Both the position numbers and the translations under genes were made by a program. A DNA stretch of 64,000 nt from an uncultured Clostridium sp. (GTDB lineage: Bacteria; Bacillota; Clostridia; Clostridiales; Clostridiaceae): the NCBI GenBank assembly GCA_900548455.1, contig URKQ01000003.1, forward strand, positions 1 to 64,000. Reading direction: 5' to 3'. Below the pieces are notes generated by a model, which was given only the letters and a program-made list of their open reading frames with translations, was not told the DNA's origin and did not search any database. This document shows, in pieces, positions 26,002 through 35,108 of this stretch. Each line of letters starts with the position of its first letter. Position 1 is the first letter of the stretch.

Positions 26002-26057
26002 TAGTTATGAATTTATAACCTTATTTTAATTATAAATTCATAACTATCTATAGTCAA
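26002..26057 (-). promoter_or_regulatory. ABC operon promoter with overlapping MarR-type operators
   Basis: On the minus strand TTGACT (26057-26052) and TATAAT (26034-26029) are exactly 17 bases apart. TAGTTATGAATTTATAA at 26002-26018 and its exact inverse at 26030-26046 form a 17-bp inverted repeat with an 11-base spacer. Each arm (GTTATGAATTTATAAC-like) is itself nearly palindromic. One arm covers the -10 and spacer, the other lies just downstream of the expected start point. This is what a MarR repressor site should look like. Confidence 0.75.
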
Positions 26058-26228
26058 TATATTTATTTAAGCATACTATTAACAATATATATATTTTGCA
26101 TTAACAATTGTTCATTTTATTAATAAAATTATATTCATGGTATCTAACAAATGATATATGATATAATATTAAAAGTTAAAATGTATTTTATTAATTGCAA
26201 TTTATATATTTAGTAAAGGAGAATGAGT

Positions 26229-26672
26229 ATGGATAATAAAGAGTTAGACACATTGTCGGATAACTTATTTTCTCTTATGATGGATTTTCATAGACAAATC
26301 TTTAGGCCAGAAGAACTGATAAAAAGTCTTCCAATACCACCATCACATGCAAAAGTTATTTTTTATCTTTCACATAATGGATGTTCTTCGGTCTCTACCA
26401 TGGCAAAGGACCTATGTATTTCTAAACCAAACATGACCCCTATTATAGATAGATTAATCGATGAAGGTTATGTTACTAGATATGAAGATCCTAATGATAG
26501 ACGTGTTATTATTGTTGAAGTTACCAATAAAGCAGAAGAATGCTTTAAAATGAAAAAGAAAATAGCTAAGCAATTACTTAGTAATCGATTAGCTAAGCTA
26601 TCTGACAGTGATAAACTAAAACTTGAACAAATTACTTCTGATTTTAGATGTATATTTGAAAAACTAGAATAA
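26229..26672 (+). CDS. MarR family transcriptional regulator
   Basis: The ATG at 26229 is preferred because AAGGAG is eight bases upstream; an in-frame ATG at 26223 would be only two bases away. The product is 147 residues with the MarR winged helix (SVSTMAKDLCISKPNMTPIIDRL, then the wing YVTRYEDPNDRRVIIVEVT) and flanking dimerisation helices. It is divergent from the ABC exporter pair and most likely represses it through the inverted repeat at 26002-26046, being released by a drug-like ligand. A hairpin terminator follows, so it is monocistronic. Confidence 0.92.
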   Translation: MDNKELDTLSDNLFSLMMDFHRQIFRPEELIKSLPIPPSHAKVIFYLSHNGCSSVSTMAKDLCISKPNMTPIIDRLIDEGYVTRYEDPNDRRVIIVEVTNKAEECFKMKKKIAKQLLSNRLAKLSDSDKLKLEQITSDFRCIFEKLE

Positions 26673-26680
26673 TATTTTCA

Positions 26681-26712
26681 AAGGTGTGAGCTTCCTCACA
26701 CCTTATTTTTTT
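26681..26712 (+). terminator. Terminator of marR
   Basis: AAGGTGTGAG pairs with CTCACACCTT, followed by ATTTTTTT. Confidence 0.9.
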
Positions 26713-26770
26713 ACAGCTTATATTCATTTACTGTTTATCATATCTTACATATTTTATTATTTTAATTTTT

Positions 26771-28213
26771 TTACTTACAATATAATGGTGTAAATGCATA
26801 CCCAGCAATATTACAAATAGAATATACTGTATTCATAGGTTGCATACATCCTTTTGATTCTATTATCCATATAACTCCACCATTTACAACTTTTATATTG
26901 CTAGTATTTATTCCTGTAGCCACTGGATTATTAGTTCCACTTCCATAGAGGTCTATAGTTCCTGGCTTACATTTTGCTAAATGTAAATTCTTTTGAATTC
27001 CATAAGCACAAGAACATTTGTCTAAGCAATTCATTTCAAATATTCTTGACATACACTCTATTCCTGGGAAATGTGGAAATGATATTTTTAATATATCACA
27101 TAGTGATAATACAATTTCTCTATTTGTTCCAAGTTCTCTTAAAATTAAATAATTGTCACCTGAACATACTACCATTCCTATAAAAGAAATTGGAGTTTCA
27201 CATACCTTACTACTAATCTCAACATCACCTGTAACTGGCAATCCATTTGTAGCCGCTGTTCCTGATAATGAAAGAGGACTTATTGTTCCTGAAACTGTTC
27301 CACTTACTGGTATAGAACTTGTATTTGTTCCTGTTCCACTAGTAGCCACTCCAGAAGCGCCTTCAGTTACACCTGATACACCTAATCTAGGAATAGGAAC
27401 ATTACTTCCTGCAACTGAAGAAACTGATACATTGGCAACACCTTGGCCTACAAGTCCTAATGTTATAGGCGTAGATGCTGTACTTCCTGAAACTCCAGTG
27501 CTTGGTACATAAGCTGAAGTAGTAGTTTCAACAGTAACTGGAGTTTCTATAAAATTAGTTGTGCCTTCTGTTGGTACACGTTGTGGTTCAGTTGTAAATT
27601 TCATGCATCTGCAAATTTGAGTATCTGTTGAAAGTCCATTTGCACATTGATTACAACAGATATTTAATGCTGGTATATCAACATTATCATGAGTTTCTAC
27701 TACAAATGAAACTTCACCCTCTGCCTCAATTGGGACATTAATTGTTTGTCCTTGTGTTGATCCTCTAACAGCAAGAGATTGAACTGTTCCGCTTGCTGAC
27801 CCTCTAGTTAAATCAATAGCAGAAGTACCTGTTGATTGAATTGATACGGGCGCAGTTACTCCATCTACAGTTCTTGCACTTGCTGGATTTATTGCTAGTC
27901 CTGGAATATCAACTGTACCTGTTGTAGCCACATTTAAAGTCCCAGCTGGTATTGTACCTGTACCTGTTATGCTAATGCTTTTAGATTCGGTACTTCCTGT
28001 TACAGAAGCATTACTACCTACAGCTAAGTTAACTGATGATACAGTATTAGTAACTGATAATGAACCAGGAGTATTTAGCCAAACTCTAACCGGTATATCA
28101 CACCCAGATCTAACAATATTTCTTAATATCTCTGCTATTGTAAATCTACATTCATCACAATTATTTCTGCAATATCTTTCTGAACATGAAGTTCTTGAAC
28201 AATCATTCATCAT
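26771..28213 (-). CDS. Cys-bounded Gly/Ser/Thr/Val-rich protein, possible spore-surface protein
   Basis: This 480-residue protein has no signal peptide. Both ends are Cys-rich (N-terminal CSRTSCSERYCRNNCDEC, a middle CCNQCANG..CRC cluster, and a C-terminal domain of about 140 residues with some ten Cys). Between them are two low-complexity blocks of short beta-prone units such as SVTGSTESKSISITGTGTIP and PVSGTVSGTISPLSLSGTA, each with recurrent GxxIPxLxVSG-like phrases. The composition resembles self-assembling coat or exosporium proteins made in the mother cell, but no family is recognised and no clear sporulation promoter is visible. GGAGGG lies eleven bases before the ATG. Confidence 0.7.
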   Translation of the reverse strand: MMNDCSRTSCSERYCRNNCDECRFTIAEILRNIVRSGCDIPVRVWLNTPGSLSVTNTVSSVNLAVGSNASVTGSTESKSISITGTGTIPAGTLNVATTGTVDIPGLAINPASARTVDGVTAPVSIQSTGTSAIDLTRGSASGTVQSLAVRGSTQGQTINVPIEAEGEVSFVVETHDNVDIPALNICCNQCANGLSTDTQICRCMKFTTEPQRVPTEGTTNFIETPVTVETTTSAYVPSTGVSGSTASTPITLGLVGQGVANVSVSSVAGSNVPIPRLGVSGVTEGASGVATSGTGTNTSSIPVSGTVSGTISPLSLSGTAATNGLPVTGDVEISSKVCETPISFIGMVVCSGDNYLILRELGTNREIVLSLCDILKISFPHFPGIECMSRIFEMNCLDKCSCAYGIQKNLHLAKCKPGTIDLYGSGTNNPVATGINTSNIKVVNGGVIWIIESKGCMQPMNTVYSICNIAGYAFTPLYCK

Positions 28214-28377
28214 AAATATAATTACCCTCCTTCGATTATATATCTTCTCTTAACTTAATAGTTCAAGTTAAAATAATATATAATCTTTTGACAAGCCCTT
28301 TTATTAAAAGCTTATAATATATTATATTTACGGCTACTATTTTGTGTTACAGAATATGCTTTCGCATAAATGAATTT

Positions 28378-29142
28378 TTATCTTTTATTATTACAATATA
28401 CTTTAATAGCATCACTTAAAAATTGCGCTAAACCTACTTTTGTTTTGTCTATATTGTTTCTAAATCTTTCATCATGAACATATACTTCTGCTAACCCTTC
28501 AAATATTTCTATTGTACAATTATAATAATTATCAGTAATCAAATTTCTCCACTGATCAACAAGTTCCTGAACCTCCCTATCACTAGGTTCTTTATCCATT
28601 CTTTTAGCTAACTTAAGATAAATTCCTTCAGTTTCTTTTGATATTCTATTCCAATCATCTTTGCTATACTTAGATGTTTTCTTTTCACATTCTTTATAAG
28701 CTAAAGTTTCTCCATATTTTTCTTTAGTTTCTTTTGCATATTTACGTTTATGCTCTTCTATATTCTCCATACTAAAACTACTAAACATATCATCTTTATT
28801 CATACATATATCTCCTTCTATAACTTTTAAACTATTATCTACAGTATTTATTATTTTTTCTAAGCGCTTCTTTTTTTCTATAAGCAATTCTTTCTGACCT
28901 AACAGAGCTTTCTTTCTATCAAATGAAGGATTATCCATAATTTGTTTTATTTCTGACAAAGAAAAATCTAGCTCCTTAAAAAATAAAATTTGTTGTAATC
29001 TTTCTAAGCTTTTATCACTATATATTCTATATCCTGCATCAGTGACTTTTTCTGGTAATAAAAGTTTTATATCGTCATAATGATGAAGAGTCCTTATGCT
29101 AACCCCTGCTAAATCAGCAATTTCTTTTATTTTATAATACAT
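28378..29142 (-). CDS. MerR family regulator with TipAS-type ligand domain
   Basis: The 254-residue protein has a MerR winged helix at its start (YYKIKEIADLAGVSIRTLHHYDDI), a dimerisation coiled coil (about 75-115), and a C-terminal helical domain of the TipAS antibiotic-recognition type (KYGETLAYKECEKKTSKYSKDDW onward, with LVDQWRNLI). TipA-like regulators activate resistance genes on binding thiopeptide or other antibiotics. AAGGAGAGG precedes the ATG. Its own promoter has the 19-bp spacer and dyad typical of MerR control, so it is probably autoregulated. No obvious target gene other than itself lies adjacent. Confidence 0.9.
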   Translation of the reverse strand: MYYKIKEIADLAGVSIRTLHHYDDIKLLLPEKVTDAGYRIYSDKSLERLQQILFFKELDFSLSEIKQIMDNPSFDRKKALLGQKELLIEKKKRLEKIINTVDNSLKVIEGDICMNKDDMFSSFSMENIEEHKRKYAKETKEKYGETLAYKECEKKTSKYSKDDWNRISKETEGIYLKLAKRMDKEPSDREVQELVDQWRNLITDNYYNCTIEIFEGLAEVYVHDERFRNNIDKTKVGLAQFLSDAIKVYCNNKR

Positions 29143-29185
29143 ATTAACCTCTCCTTAAGGATCCCTTGGAGTACTCCTTACTTAT

Positions 29186-29216
29186 ATAATAGACTATTAC
29201 GTATCGTTAAAGTCAA
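29186..29216 (-). promoter_or_regulatory. MerR-type promoter with 19-bp spacer and dyad
   Basis: On the minus strand TTGACT and TATTAT are 19 bases apart. A dyad from GACT to AGTC centred on ACGATACGT, matching at eight of eleven pairs, fills the spacer. Lengthened, dyad-filled spacers are the hallmark of MerR-activated promoters. Confidence 0.72.
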
Positions 29217-29217
29217 C

Positions 29218-29262
29218 AAAAAAGAAGCTGAATTAAAATATTATCTAATCCAACTTCTTCAT
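29218..29262 (-). terminator. Terminator after the last glycosyltransferase gene
   Basis: GAAGAAGTTG and CAGCTTCTT pair across an AT-rich loop, followed on the minus strand by T residues. Confidence 0.65.
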
Positions 29263-29263
29263 A

Positions 29264-30364
29264 TTAATTATTTAAACATTCAATAACTGATAAAACCCTT
29301 TTTGTCCAGGTATTATTTTCAAAAGTATTTTTTAAATGAAATTGCTTATCCAAAAATTCTTTCTCATATGCTTCTTTAATTAAATTTAACTCTTCTTTTA
29401 TTTCTTTAATATCATAATTTACTGTATAGCCTATTTTATTATCTTCTACAAATTTTCCTGATACTATGCCCTTTATTGCTAAGATAGGTTTTCCATATCT
29501 AATATAAGTAAATAATTTCATTGGCATTACAAATTTCCAATACTCCGTTGGTTTTACAACAATAGAATATAAGTCTACTTTTTCAGCTTCCTCATCCAAT
29601 TCAATTCCACTTAAATGAACAACTTTTATTCTTTCATTAAGATATTTCTCATATAAAAACTTATTACTTTGCCATTCTTCTTTTCTACAACATATAGTTA
29701 GTTCAAAATTATCATCTTCGTTAATTGCTTTAACTAATAACTCTATATTATAGAGTTCTTTTCCAATTCCTCCAACATATAAAACATTTAATCTTTTACC
29801 TGCCTTACATTTCTCAATTCCTAAAAACTCTCCTTCACAGCCTGATGGTAATTCTACAATCTTCTTATTTAACTTGATGGGTATATACTTTTCCATTTCA
29901 TAAGAAGGTAAAAATAAAACATCTATATAACGCTTGTACATTCTCAAATCATAGTAATAAAAGGAATATGCTATAATTCTCTTTGGCAATGATACATTAT
30001 TTTTATACTGTTCAAATTTCCAATGAATATCTCTATAAAATAAACCTATTCTTATAGAATTCTTTTTACAAAATCTCAAAAAACTATAATCAAAAAATGG
30101 ATGCATTGGTAGATGATTGGAATCTGTCAGTAATGTCGGTTCTGTTGAAGTTTCCATATATAAAAAATCATACTTATCCCCATTTAAAATATCTTTTTTT
30201 AATTTCATAACCTTTTCTTTTCTTTCCTCAGCATAACCTTCAATTAATTCAACCTTATACCCTCTATCTTCAAATCCTTTTAATATTTTTAGAGGTCTTA
30301 TATTAGATGCACTTGGACATTTAAAATCTATCTTAAATGGATAATATACAATACATTTTTTCAT
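29264..30364 (-). CDS. GT-B type glycosyltransferase, paralogue of 31672-32727
   Basis: The frame opens at 30430, but AAAGGA lies eight bases before the ATG at 30364, giving 366 residues beginning MKKCIVYYPFKID. The protein shares a distinctive set of motifs with the glycosyltransferase at 31672-32727: GLFYRDxxWKF, a VGG loop, MPxKLFxYI and a terminal NNTWxxRV. Together they form a GT4-like pair of GT-B enzymes. It probably adds a sugar during exopolysaccharide assembly. A hairpin terminator separates it from the rest of the operon, so it may be expressed separately. Donor and acceptor are unknown. Confidence 0.82.
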   Translation of the reverse strand: MKKCIVYYPFKIDFKCPSASNIRPLKILKGFEDRGYKVELIEGYAEERKEKVMKLKKDILNGDKYDFLYMETSTEPTLLTDSNHLPMHPFFDYSFLRFCKKNSIRIGLFYRDIHWKFEQYKNNVSLPKRIIAYSFYYYDLRMYKRYIDVLFLPSYEMEKYIPIKLNKKIVELPSGCEGEFLGIEKCKAGKRLNVLYVGGIGKELYNIELLVKAINEDDNFELTICCRKEEWQSNKFLYEKYLNERIKVVHLSGIELDEEAEKVDLYSIVVKPTEYWKFVMPMKLFTYIRYGKPILAIKGIVSGKFVEDNKIGYTVNYDIKEIKEELNLIKEAYEKEFLDKQFHLKNTFENNTWTKRVLSVIECLNN

Positions 30365-30530
30365 CTTCTTCGTCCTTTCATTTATTGATTTATATGTATA
30401 TTTTACCATTATTTTGTTTTTATTCAACACATATCCATTTATTTAATAAACATATTTATCCAAATGCTATTTCATATAAGCTTATTATTCTGCATATCTT
30501 GCATATTCTATCAATGTTGTTACTAAAAAG

Positions 30531-30576
30531 TCAAAAAATGAAGTTGAACACTACAAACCAAAATTCAACTTCATTT
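30531..30576 (-). terminator. Terminator within the exopolysaccharide locus
   Basis: AATGAAGTTGAA at 30537-30548 is a perfect 12-base inverse of TTCAACTTCATT at 30564-30575, followed on the minus strand by TTTTTTGAC. It lies between the wecB-like gene and the last glycosyltransferase. Confidence 0.85.
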
Positions 30577-30585
30577 AATATTTAA

Positions 30586-31647
30586 CTATTTTATTTTTTC
30601 TTTAATTAACTCACTAATTTTCTTTGATGCATCTCCATCTCCAAAAATATTAGGTTGAATGCTATTAGGATTAAAGTTGTTTATTCCATCAAGGATTTTA
30701 ACCTTGTCAGTTCCAACTACTATATTCCAACCAACATTAACTGTCTCAACCCACTCAGTTTCATCTCTCATGGTAATACATGGTTTACCCATAAAATATG
30801 CTTCTTTTTGTACTCCGCCACTATCAGTAACAATCTTTGCCGAATTACTTTCTAACATTAACATCTCAAGATATCCAATAGGCTCTATAACCTTTATATT
30901 ATCATTAAAATGCAATCCATAACTTTCAATAAATTTCTTAGTTCTAGGATGTAATGGTAGTACGACTTTTTTTCCACTTTCATTTAAAGCTTCTATAATG
31001 CTCGTTAACCTATTTATATCGTTTGTATTTTCAGCTCTATGAATAGTTGTAAGAATATATTCTCCTTTTTCACAACCTATTTCACTTAAAAAAGCTTCCT
31101 TTTCCTTTGCTTTTTCTTTAAATAGTTTAACTGCATCATACATAACATCGCCTACATTATAAACTCCGGATACTATTCCTTCATTTTTTAAGTTTTTTTC
31201 AGCATCTTCTGTTGGAATTAAAAGTAATGTTGATATATGATCTGTTAAAATTCTATTTTGCTCTTCAGGCATAGCTTTATTAAAACTTCTAAGTCCAGCC
31301 TCAACATGAACTACAGGTATTAAAAGTTTACTTGCTGCTAATGCTCCAGCTAAAGTAGAATTAGTATCTCCATATACTAAAACCACATCTGGTTTTTCTT
31401 TTAAATATATTTCTTCTAACTTACTTAGCATTTCACCTGTCATTTGTCCATGATTTCCTGAGCCTATATGTAAATTATAATCTGGAACAGGTATTCCTAA
31501 CTCTTGAAAAAATATATTGGACATATTTTTATCATAATGTTGCCCAGTATGAATTAAAATTTCCTCATGCTCTTTTCTCAATGCCTTAGACACAGGCGCA
31601 GCTTTTATAAACTGAGGTCTTGCACCTACAACTGTTATTATTTTCAT
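30586..31647 (-). CDS. wecB: UDP-N-acetylglucosamine 2-epimerase (non-hydrolysing)
   Basis: The frame opens at 31662; I place the start at the ATG at 31647, which has GTGAGG nine bases upstream. The 353-residue product begins MKIITVVGARPQFIKAAPV and contains HTGQHYDKNMSNIFF, GDTNSTLAGALAA, VHVEAGLRSF and TDSGGVQKEA, all hallmarks of the WecB/MnaA family. It interconverts UDP-GlcNAc and UDP-ManNAc in the cytoplasm, implying a ManNAc-derived residue in the surface polysaccharide. No WecC-type dehydrogenase lies in the window, so ManNAc itself is the likelier product used here. Confidence 0.95.
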   Translation of the reverse strand: MKIITVVGARPQFIKAAPVSKALRKEHEEILIHTGQHYDKNMSNIFFQELGIPVPDYNLHIGSGNHGQMTGEMLSKLEEIYLKEKPDVVLVYGDTNSTLAGALAASKLLIPVVHVEAGLRSFNKAMPEEQNRILTDHISTLLLIPTEDAEKNLKNEGIVSGVYNVGDVMYDAVKLFKEKAKEKEAFLSEIGCEKGEYILTTIHRAENTNDINRLTSIIEALNESGKKVVLPLHPRTKKFIESYGLHFNDNIKVIEPIGYLEMLMLESNSAKIVTDSGGVQKEAYFMGKPCITMRDETEWVETVNVGWNIVVGTDKVKILDGINNFNPNSIQPNIFGDGDASKKISELIKEKIK

Positions 31648-31671
31648 ATTTTTCATCCTCACACTTATATA

Positions 31672-32727
31672 TTACTTTTCATTAAATGATTTGAGTTTAC
31701 TAATTTGTTCAACTCTGTTTATCCACGTATTATTTTTCTTAACATCTTTTACAATATCTCTATATGTATTTATCTTTTCTACTGTCAAGTTTAGAATGCA
31801 TTCAGATAAGCTTTCAACATTATCCAAGCAAATTTCACCTATATTATTATGTTTTATAAAATTTGAAACTTCCTTACATTGTGTAGAAATTATAGGTAAT
31901 TCATAAGATATATATTCAAATAATTTAACAGGCATAGCAAAATCCATATAAAAATCTACTTTTCTTGGTATAATTGCAATATTAGCTTTGCTATAAATTT
32001 CCTTTAGTTTTTCACCGGATGCATGGTATATATTCAGCCACTCTTTATCTTTATAACCTTCTAATTTATTATCATCTTCTTCTCTACATACTAGATGAAG
32101 GTTAACTCTTTTACTTTCATTTACTTTATTCAGTGCCTGCAATAAAAGTTCTCCACCGTACTCTTCAGACATGCCTCCAACATATATTAACTCAATATCT
32201 TTCAGTTCCTCAGTATTTACCACTATGTCCTCACATGCTGGTGGCAATGCTTCCTTATCTTGAAAATCAAAAAGATCTGCCATTGTTATTGTAGGAAAAT
32301 ATACCCTGTTACATGTACTTTTAATTATATGCCAATCAAATTTATGCATAGTGTTAATTATAAATCTTTTAATTCCTTTTTCCGAATACCAATCTGCAAA
32401 TTTCCAGTATGCATCTCTATAAAACAACCCCATAGGAATTTTTTTCTTCTTAGATATATACTTCATTAACATATGATCGCACAGATTGAATATAGGACCA
32501 GCTGGTGGTTCTATATAACAAAAATCATATTGATTACTTTTAATTTTTTTGTAGTAATTCCAAACATTTTTCCATCTTTCAAATTTTCTATTTTGAAGTC
32601 CTGTCAACAATTCTACATTATACCCACTTTTTAAAAAAGCATCATATATTTTTTTAGGGCGTACTGCTGAACCACTTTTTTGATTGGTAAAATCAACAAA
32701 CGTGATATATAGAATGTTTTTATGCAT
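31672..32727 (-). CDS. GT-B type glycosyltransferase
   Basis: The 351-residue protein has an N-terminal Rossmann-like half (VDFTNQKSGSAVRPKKIYDAF) and a C-terminal GT-B half with IELIYVGGMSEEYGG and FAMPVKLFEYISYELPIIST, a GT4-like donor site. It shares characteristic motifs with the protein at 29264-30364 (GLFYRDAYWKFADW and a terminal NNTWINRV). AAGGAG precedes the ATG, and its start overlaps the upstream polymerase gene by eight bases, so it is translationally coupled to it. It is probably one step in repeat-unit assembly on the lipid carrier. The sugar is unknown. Confidence 0.85.
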   Translation of the reverse strand: MHKNILYITFVDFTNQKSGSAVRPKKIYDAFLKSGYNVELLTGLQNRKFERWKNVWNYYKKIKSNQYDFCYIEPPAGPIFNLCDHMLMKYISKKKKIPMGLFYRDAYWKFADWYSEKGIKRFIINTMHKFDWHIIKSTCNRVYFPTITMADLFDFQDKEALPPACEDIVVNTEELKDIELIYVGGMSEEYGGELLLQALNKVNESKRVNLHLVCREEDDNKLEGYKDKEWLNIYHASGEKLKEIYSKANIAIIPRKVDFYMDFAMPVKLFEYISYELPIISTQCKEVSNFIKHNNIGEICLDNVESLSECILNLTVEKINTYRDIVKDVKKNNTWINRVEQISKLKSFNEK

Positions 32728-33928
32728 TATATTTCTCCTTCATCTTTTTGTGTGCTAAAGTTGTTATATATATAATAGGTAACCATAATGTAATTACTGA
32801 TATATTCCCTATAAAATAGGGTTCCATAAAGTTAAATATAATAAAAACTATTAAATATGATTTAATTACAATTGATTCTTTATACTTCAACCTACACGCT
32901 TGTTTAAATGTAAATATTAATAATAAAACTATAATTATTACTCCTATGGCACCAAGTTGCATATAAACTTCCAAAAAACCATTATGAGCATGAGCTGCAA
33001 CTCTTTCATATATAGGCACTACCTTATTTTGAAATAAGTACATAGAAGAATTAAACCCACTTCCAACAATAGGATTAGCTATCAATTTATCTAATGCGTA
33101 TTGCCATATATATGTTCTACCACTAAAAGTTAGATTTTTACCAAATAGTCCATGAATAATGTTATTTAAAAATGAAGATGTAAATTTAATTAATGGTAAT
33201 GCTACTCCCATTGCTATGGATATAGTTAACAACACCTTACCTAACTTTTTAAATCTATTAAAAAATAAAAGTGGTAAAAACAAAACTACTGTTATTATTC
33301 CTGTAGAACTCTTAGAAAGAATAACAATTAAAGTTGCTAAAAACATCATTATCCAAATTCTTAACTTTTTAACATCTGTCAACTTAAATTCCTTTAAATA
33401 ATATGCATATATAAAAATACAAAAATTCATATAAACTATCATTGTACTTCTACTTAAATGTATTCCAGACAGCACCAATTCCTTTGGGTCTGTTCCCATA
33501 AATCCTACGCCTGGCAATATTGTTAGAGCTAAAATATTAGAAATTATTAATAGATTGCAATAACCTTTTAACGTTTTTAAAACATTTTCTTTATAAGAAA
33601 TACAGAAAAACAGAACAAAATAACTGCATGCACCAATAAAATTAATATATAATTTTATTGCCTCAACTTTTTTTGTTGTCCATAATATAGTCATTCCTGT
33701 AAATATAAGAAATATAATAGTTAAAATATACCTTCTACTTTTTATTCTTGCTGTTAATAAATAATAAATTACCGCACCTATAAATATTAAATTAGTAATT
33801 AATCTAATGGCACTTATTAAACTAGCTGGAATAAATAGCGCCTTAAAAAAAGCATCTATTATTGAAGTATTTATGAAGAGTATAAATATATTAAAATATT
33901 TATTATTAAATATCATTTCTTTTGTCAT
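32720..33928 (-). CDS. O-antigen polymerase/ligase family membrane protein (Wzy-like)
   Basis: The start at 33928 follows AGGTGA; a GTG nine bases earlier is an alternative. The roughly 402-residue protein has ten or more membrane segments and a large periplasm-facing loop with GRTYIWQYALDKLIANPIVG, GSGFNSSMY and AAHAHNGFLEVYMQLG, the Wzy/WaaL (PF04932) signature. In a Wzx/Wzy locus it polymerises repeat units on the outer face of the membrane. It overlaps both neighbours, supporting one operon. Which linkage it makes cannot be told. Confidence 0.88.
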   Translation of the reverse strand: MTKEMIFNNKYFNIFILFINTSIIDAFFKALFIPASLISAIRLITNLIFIGAVIYYLLTARIKSRRYILTIIFLIFTGMTILWTTKKVEAIKLYINFIGACSYFVLFFCISYKENVLKTLKGYCNLLIISNILALTILPGVGFMGTDPKELVLSGIHLSRSTMIVYMNFCIFIYAYYLKEFKLTDVKKLRIWIMMFLATLIVILSKSSTGIITVVLFLPLLFFNRFKKLGKVLLTISIAMGVALPLIKFTSSFLNNIIHGLFGKNLTFSGRTYIWQYALDKLIANPIVGSGFNSSMYLFQNKVVPIYERVAAHAHNGFLEVYMQLGAIGVIIIVLLLIFTFKQACRLKYKESIVIKSYLIVFIIFNFMEPYFIGNISVITLWLPIIYITTLAHKKMKEKYNA

Positions 33929-35075
33929 TTTCTTCACCTATTACTTCACTGTAAATATTTTTCACTTTATTTACTATAACCTTTTCCGAAAAATTTCTTT
34001 CACAGTACTTTTTAATTTCCTCTGCATCATAATTATCATAAGAATTTTTAATTTTAACCATAGCGCTACCAATTGCATCAATATCATCTATATCAACTAA
34101 TATTCCACAAGAGTCATTCACAAAACTATCTGGTCCGCCGGTTCTTGTTCCTATGACAGGTTTACCATAGTACATAGCTTCAACAAATACAATCCCAAAT
34201 GTTTCAAATCTACTAGCTAAGGTAAAGCAATCACAATTCTTCATATGATAAGATACCTCATCTCTATTTAATGCACCTAATAAATGTACATTTTCTTGTA
34301 AGTTATAACTTTCTATTAATGATTTTAAATTATTATATTCCTCACCATTTCCACCGATGTACAGTTCAGTGCTTTCAAGTTCTTTTTTATATTTATTGTA
34401 AGCTTTAATTAAAGCATCCATGCCTTTTTTATTAGATAATAAGCCTAAACTAAAAAATCTAAACTTATCTTTACTTTCATCTTTTTCTATTTTAATCTCT
34501 GGCATTATTACTGGATTATACATTATTTTAATTCTATTCTCTGAAACATATTTAGAAATTTCTCTTTTTAATCCAGTACCAACTACCATAATATCTTTTG
34601 CTCCTTGAAAAACATCCTTAAGATATTTTTTTTGAGTGTCATTAAGTATATTTCTGGCATATTTAGTAGAATGCTCTGTAATCACATATGGAAATTTCAA
34701 TTTAGACTTTGTATATGCAATTCCTACATCTATAGCAGAATGAATATGTACTAAGTCCGGATTTCCTTCTAATTTACATACTTCATTAAACACTTTATAT
34801 AAAGTCTTACCATAATATCTTAAATAAAACTCAGTAAGCTTTGGAAAATAGTTATATGTTACATATTTATATACCTTAACACCATTTTCCGTATAACATT
34901 GTAATTGTCCACTATTTTTTTCCTTACCAAAATCATGTAAGCTTTTAATAACTACATTTATTACAACAACTTCAACATCATCTTTTACTAATGCCTCAGC
35001 CTGCTCTTTAAAGAATATACCATCTAATGGTTTTTCTTTAGATGGATACCACGAAGGTAATAAAAAAATCTTCAT
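33906..35075 (-). CDS. Glycosyltransferase family 4
   Basis: The 389-residue GT-B enzyme opens with MKIFLLPSWYPSKEKPLDGIFF, and the C-terminal half has FFSLGLLSNKKGMDALIKAY, VHLLGALNRDEV and the E-x7-E type FETFGIVFVEAMYYGKPVIGT, all typical of retaining GT4 transferases using nucleotide sugars. A GGAG site precedes the ATG. It ends inside the polymerase gene and is followed directly by it. It is likely cytoplasmic, membrane-associated, and adds one sugar to the lipid-linked repeat unit. Confidence 0.93.
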   Translation of the reverse strand: MKIFLLPSWYPSKEKPLDGIFFKEQAEALVKDDVEVVVINVVIKSLHDFGKEKNSGQLQCYTENGVKVYKYVTYNYFPKLTEFYLRYYGKTLYKVFNEVCKLEGNPDLVHIHSAIDVGIAYTKSKLKFPYVITEHSTKYARNILNDTQKKYLKDVFQGAKDIMVVGTGLKREISKYVSENRIKIMYNPVIMPEIKIEKDESKDKFRFFSLGLLSNKKGMDALIKAYNKYKKELESTELYIGGNGEEYNNLKSLIESYNLQENVHLLGALNRDEVSYHMKNCDCFTLASRFETFGIVFVEAMYYGKPVIGTRTGGPDSFVNDSCGILVDIDDIDAIGSAMVKIKNSYDNYDAEEIKKYCERNFSEKVIVNKVKNIYSEVIGEENDKRNDI

Positions 35076-35108
35076 AACTCCGTCTCCTCATTATAAACAT
35101 ATAAATAC

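Noticed and set aside
27153..27512. Plus-strand open frame of 119 codons
   Set aside because: Antisense shadow of the Gly/Ser/Thr/Val-rich repeats; no ribosome site.
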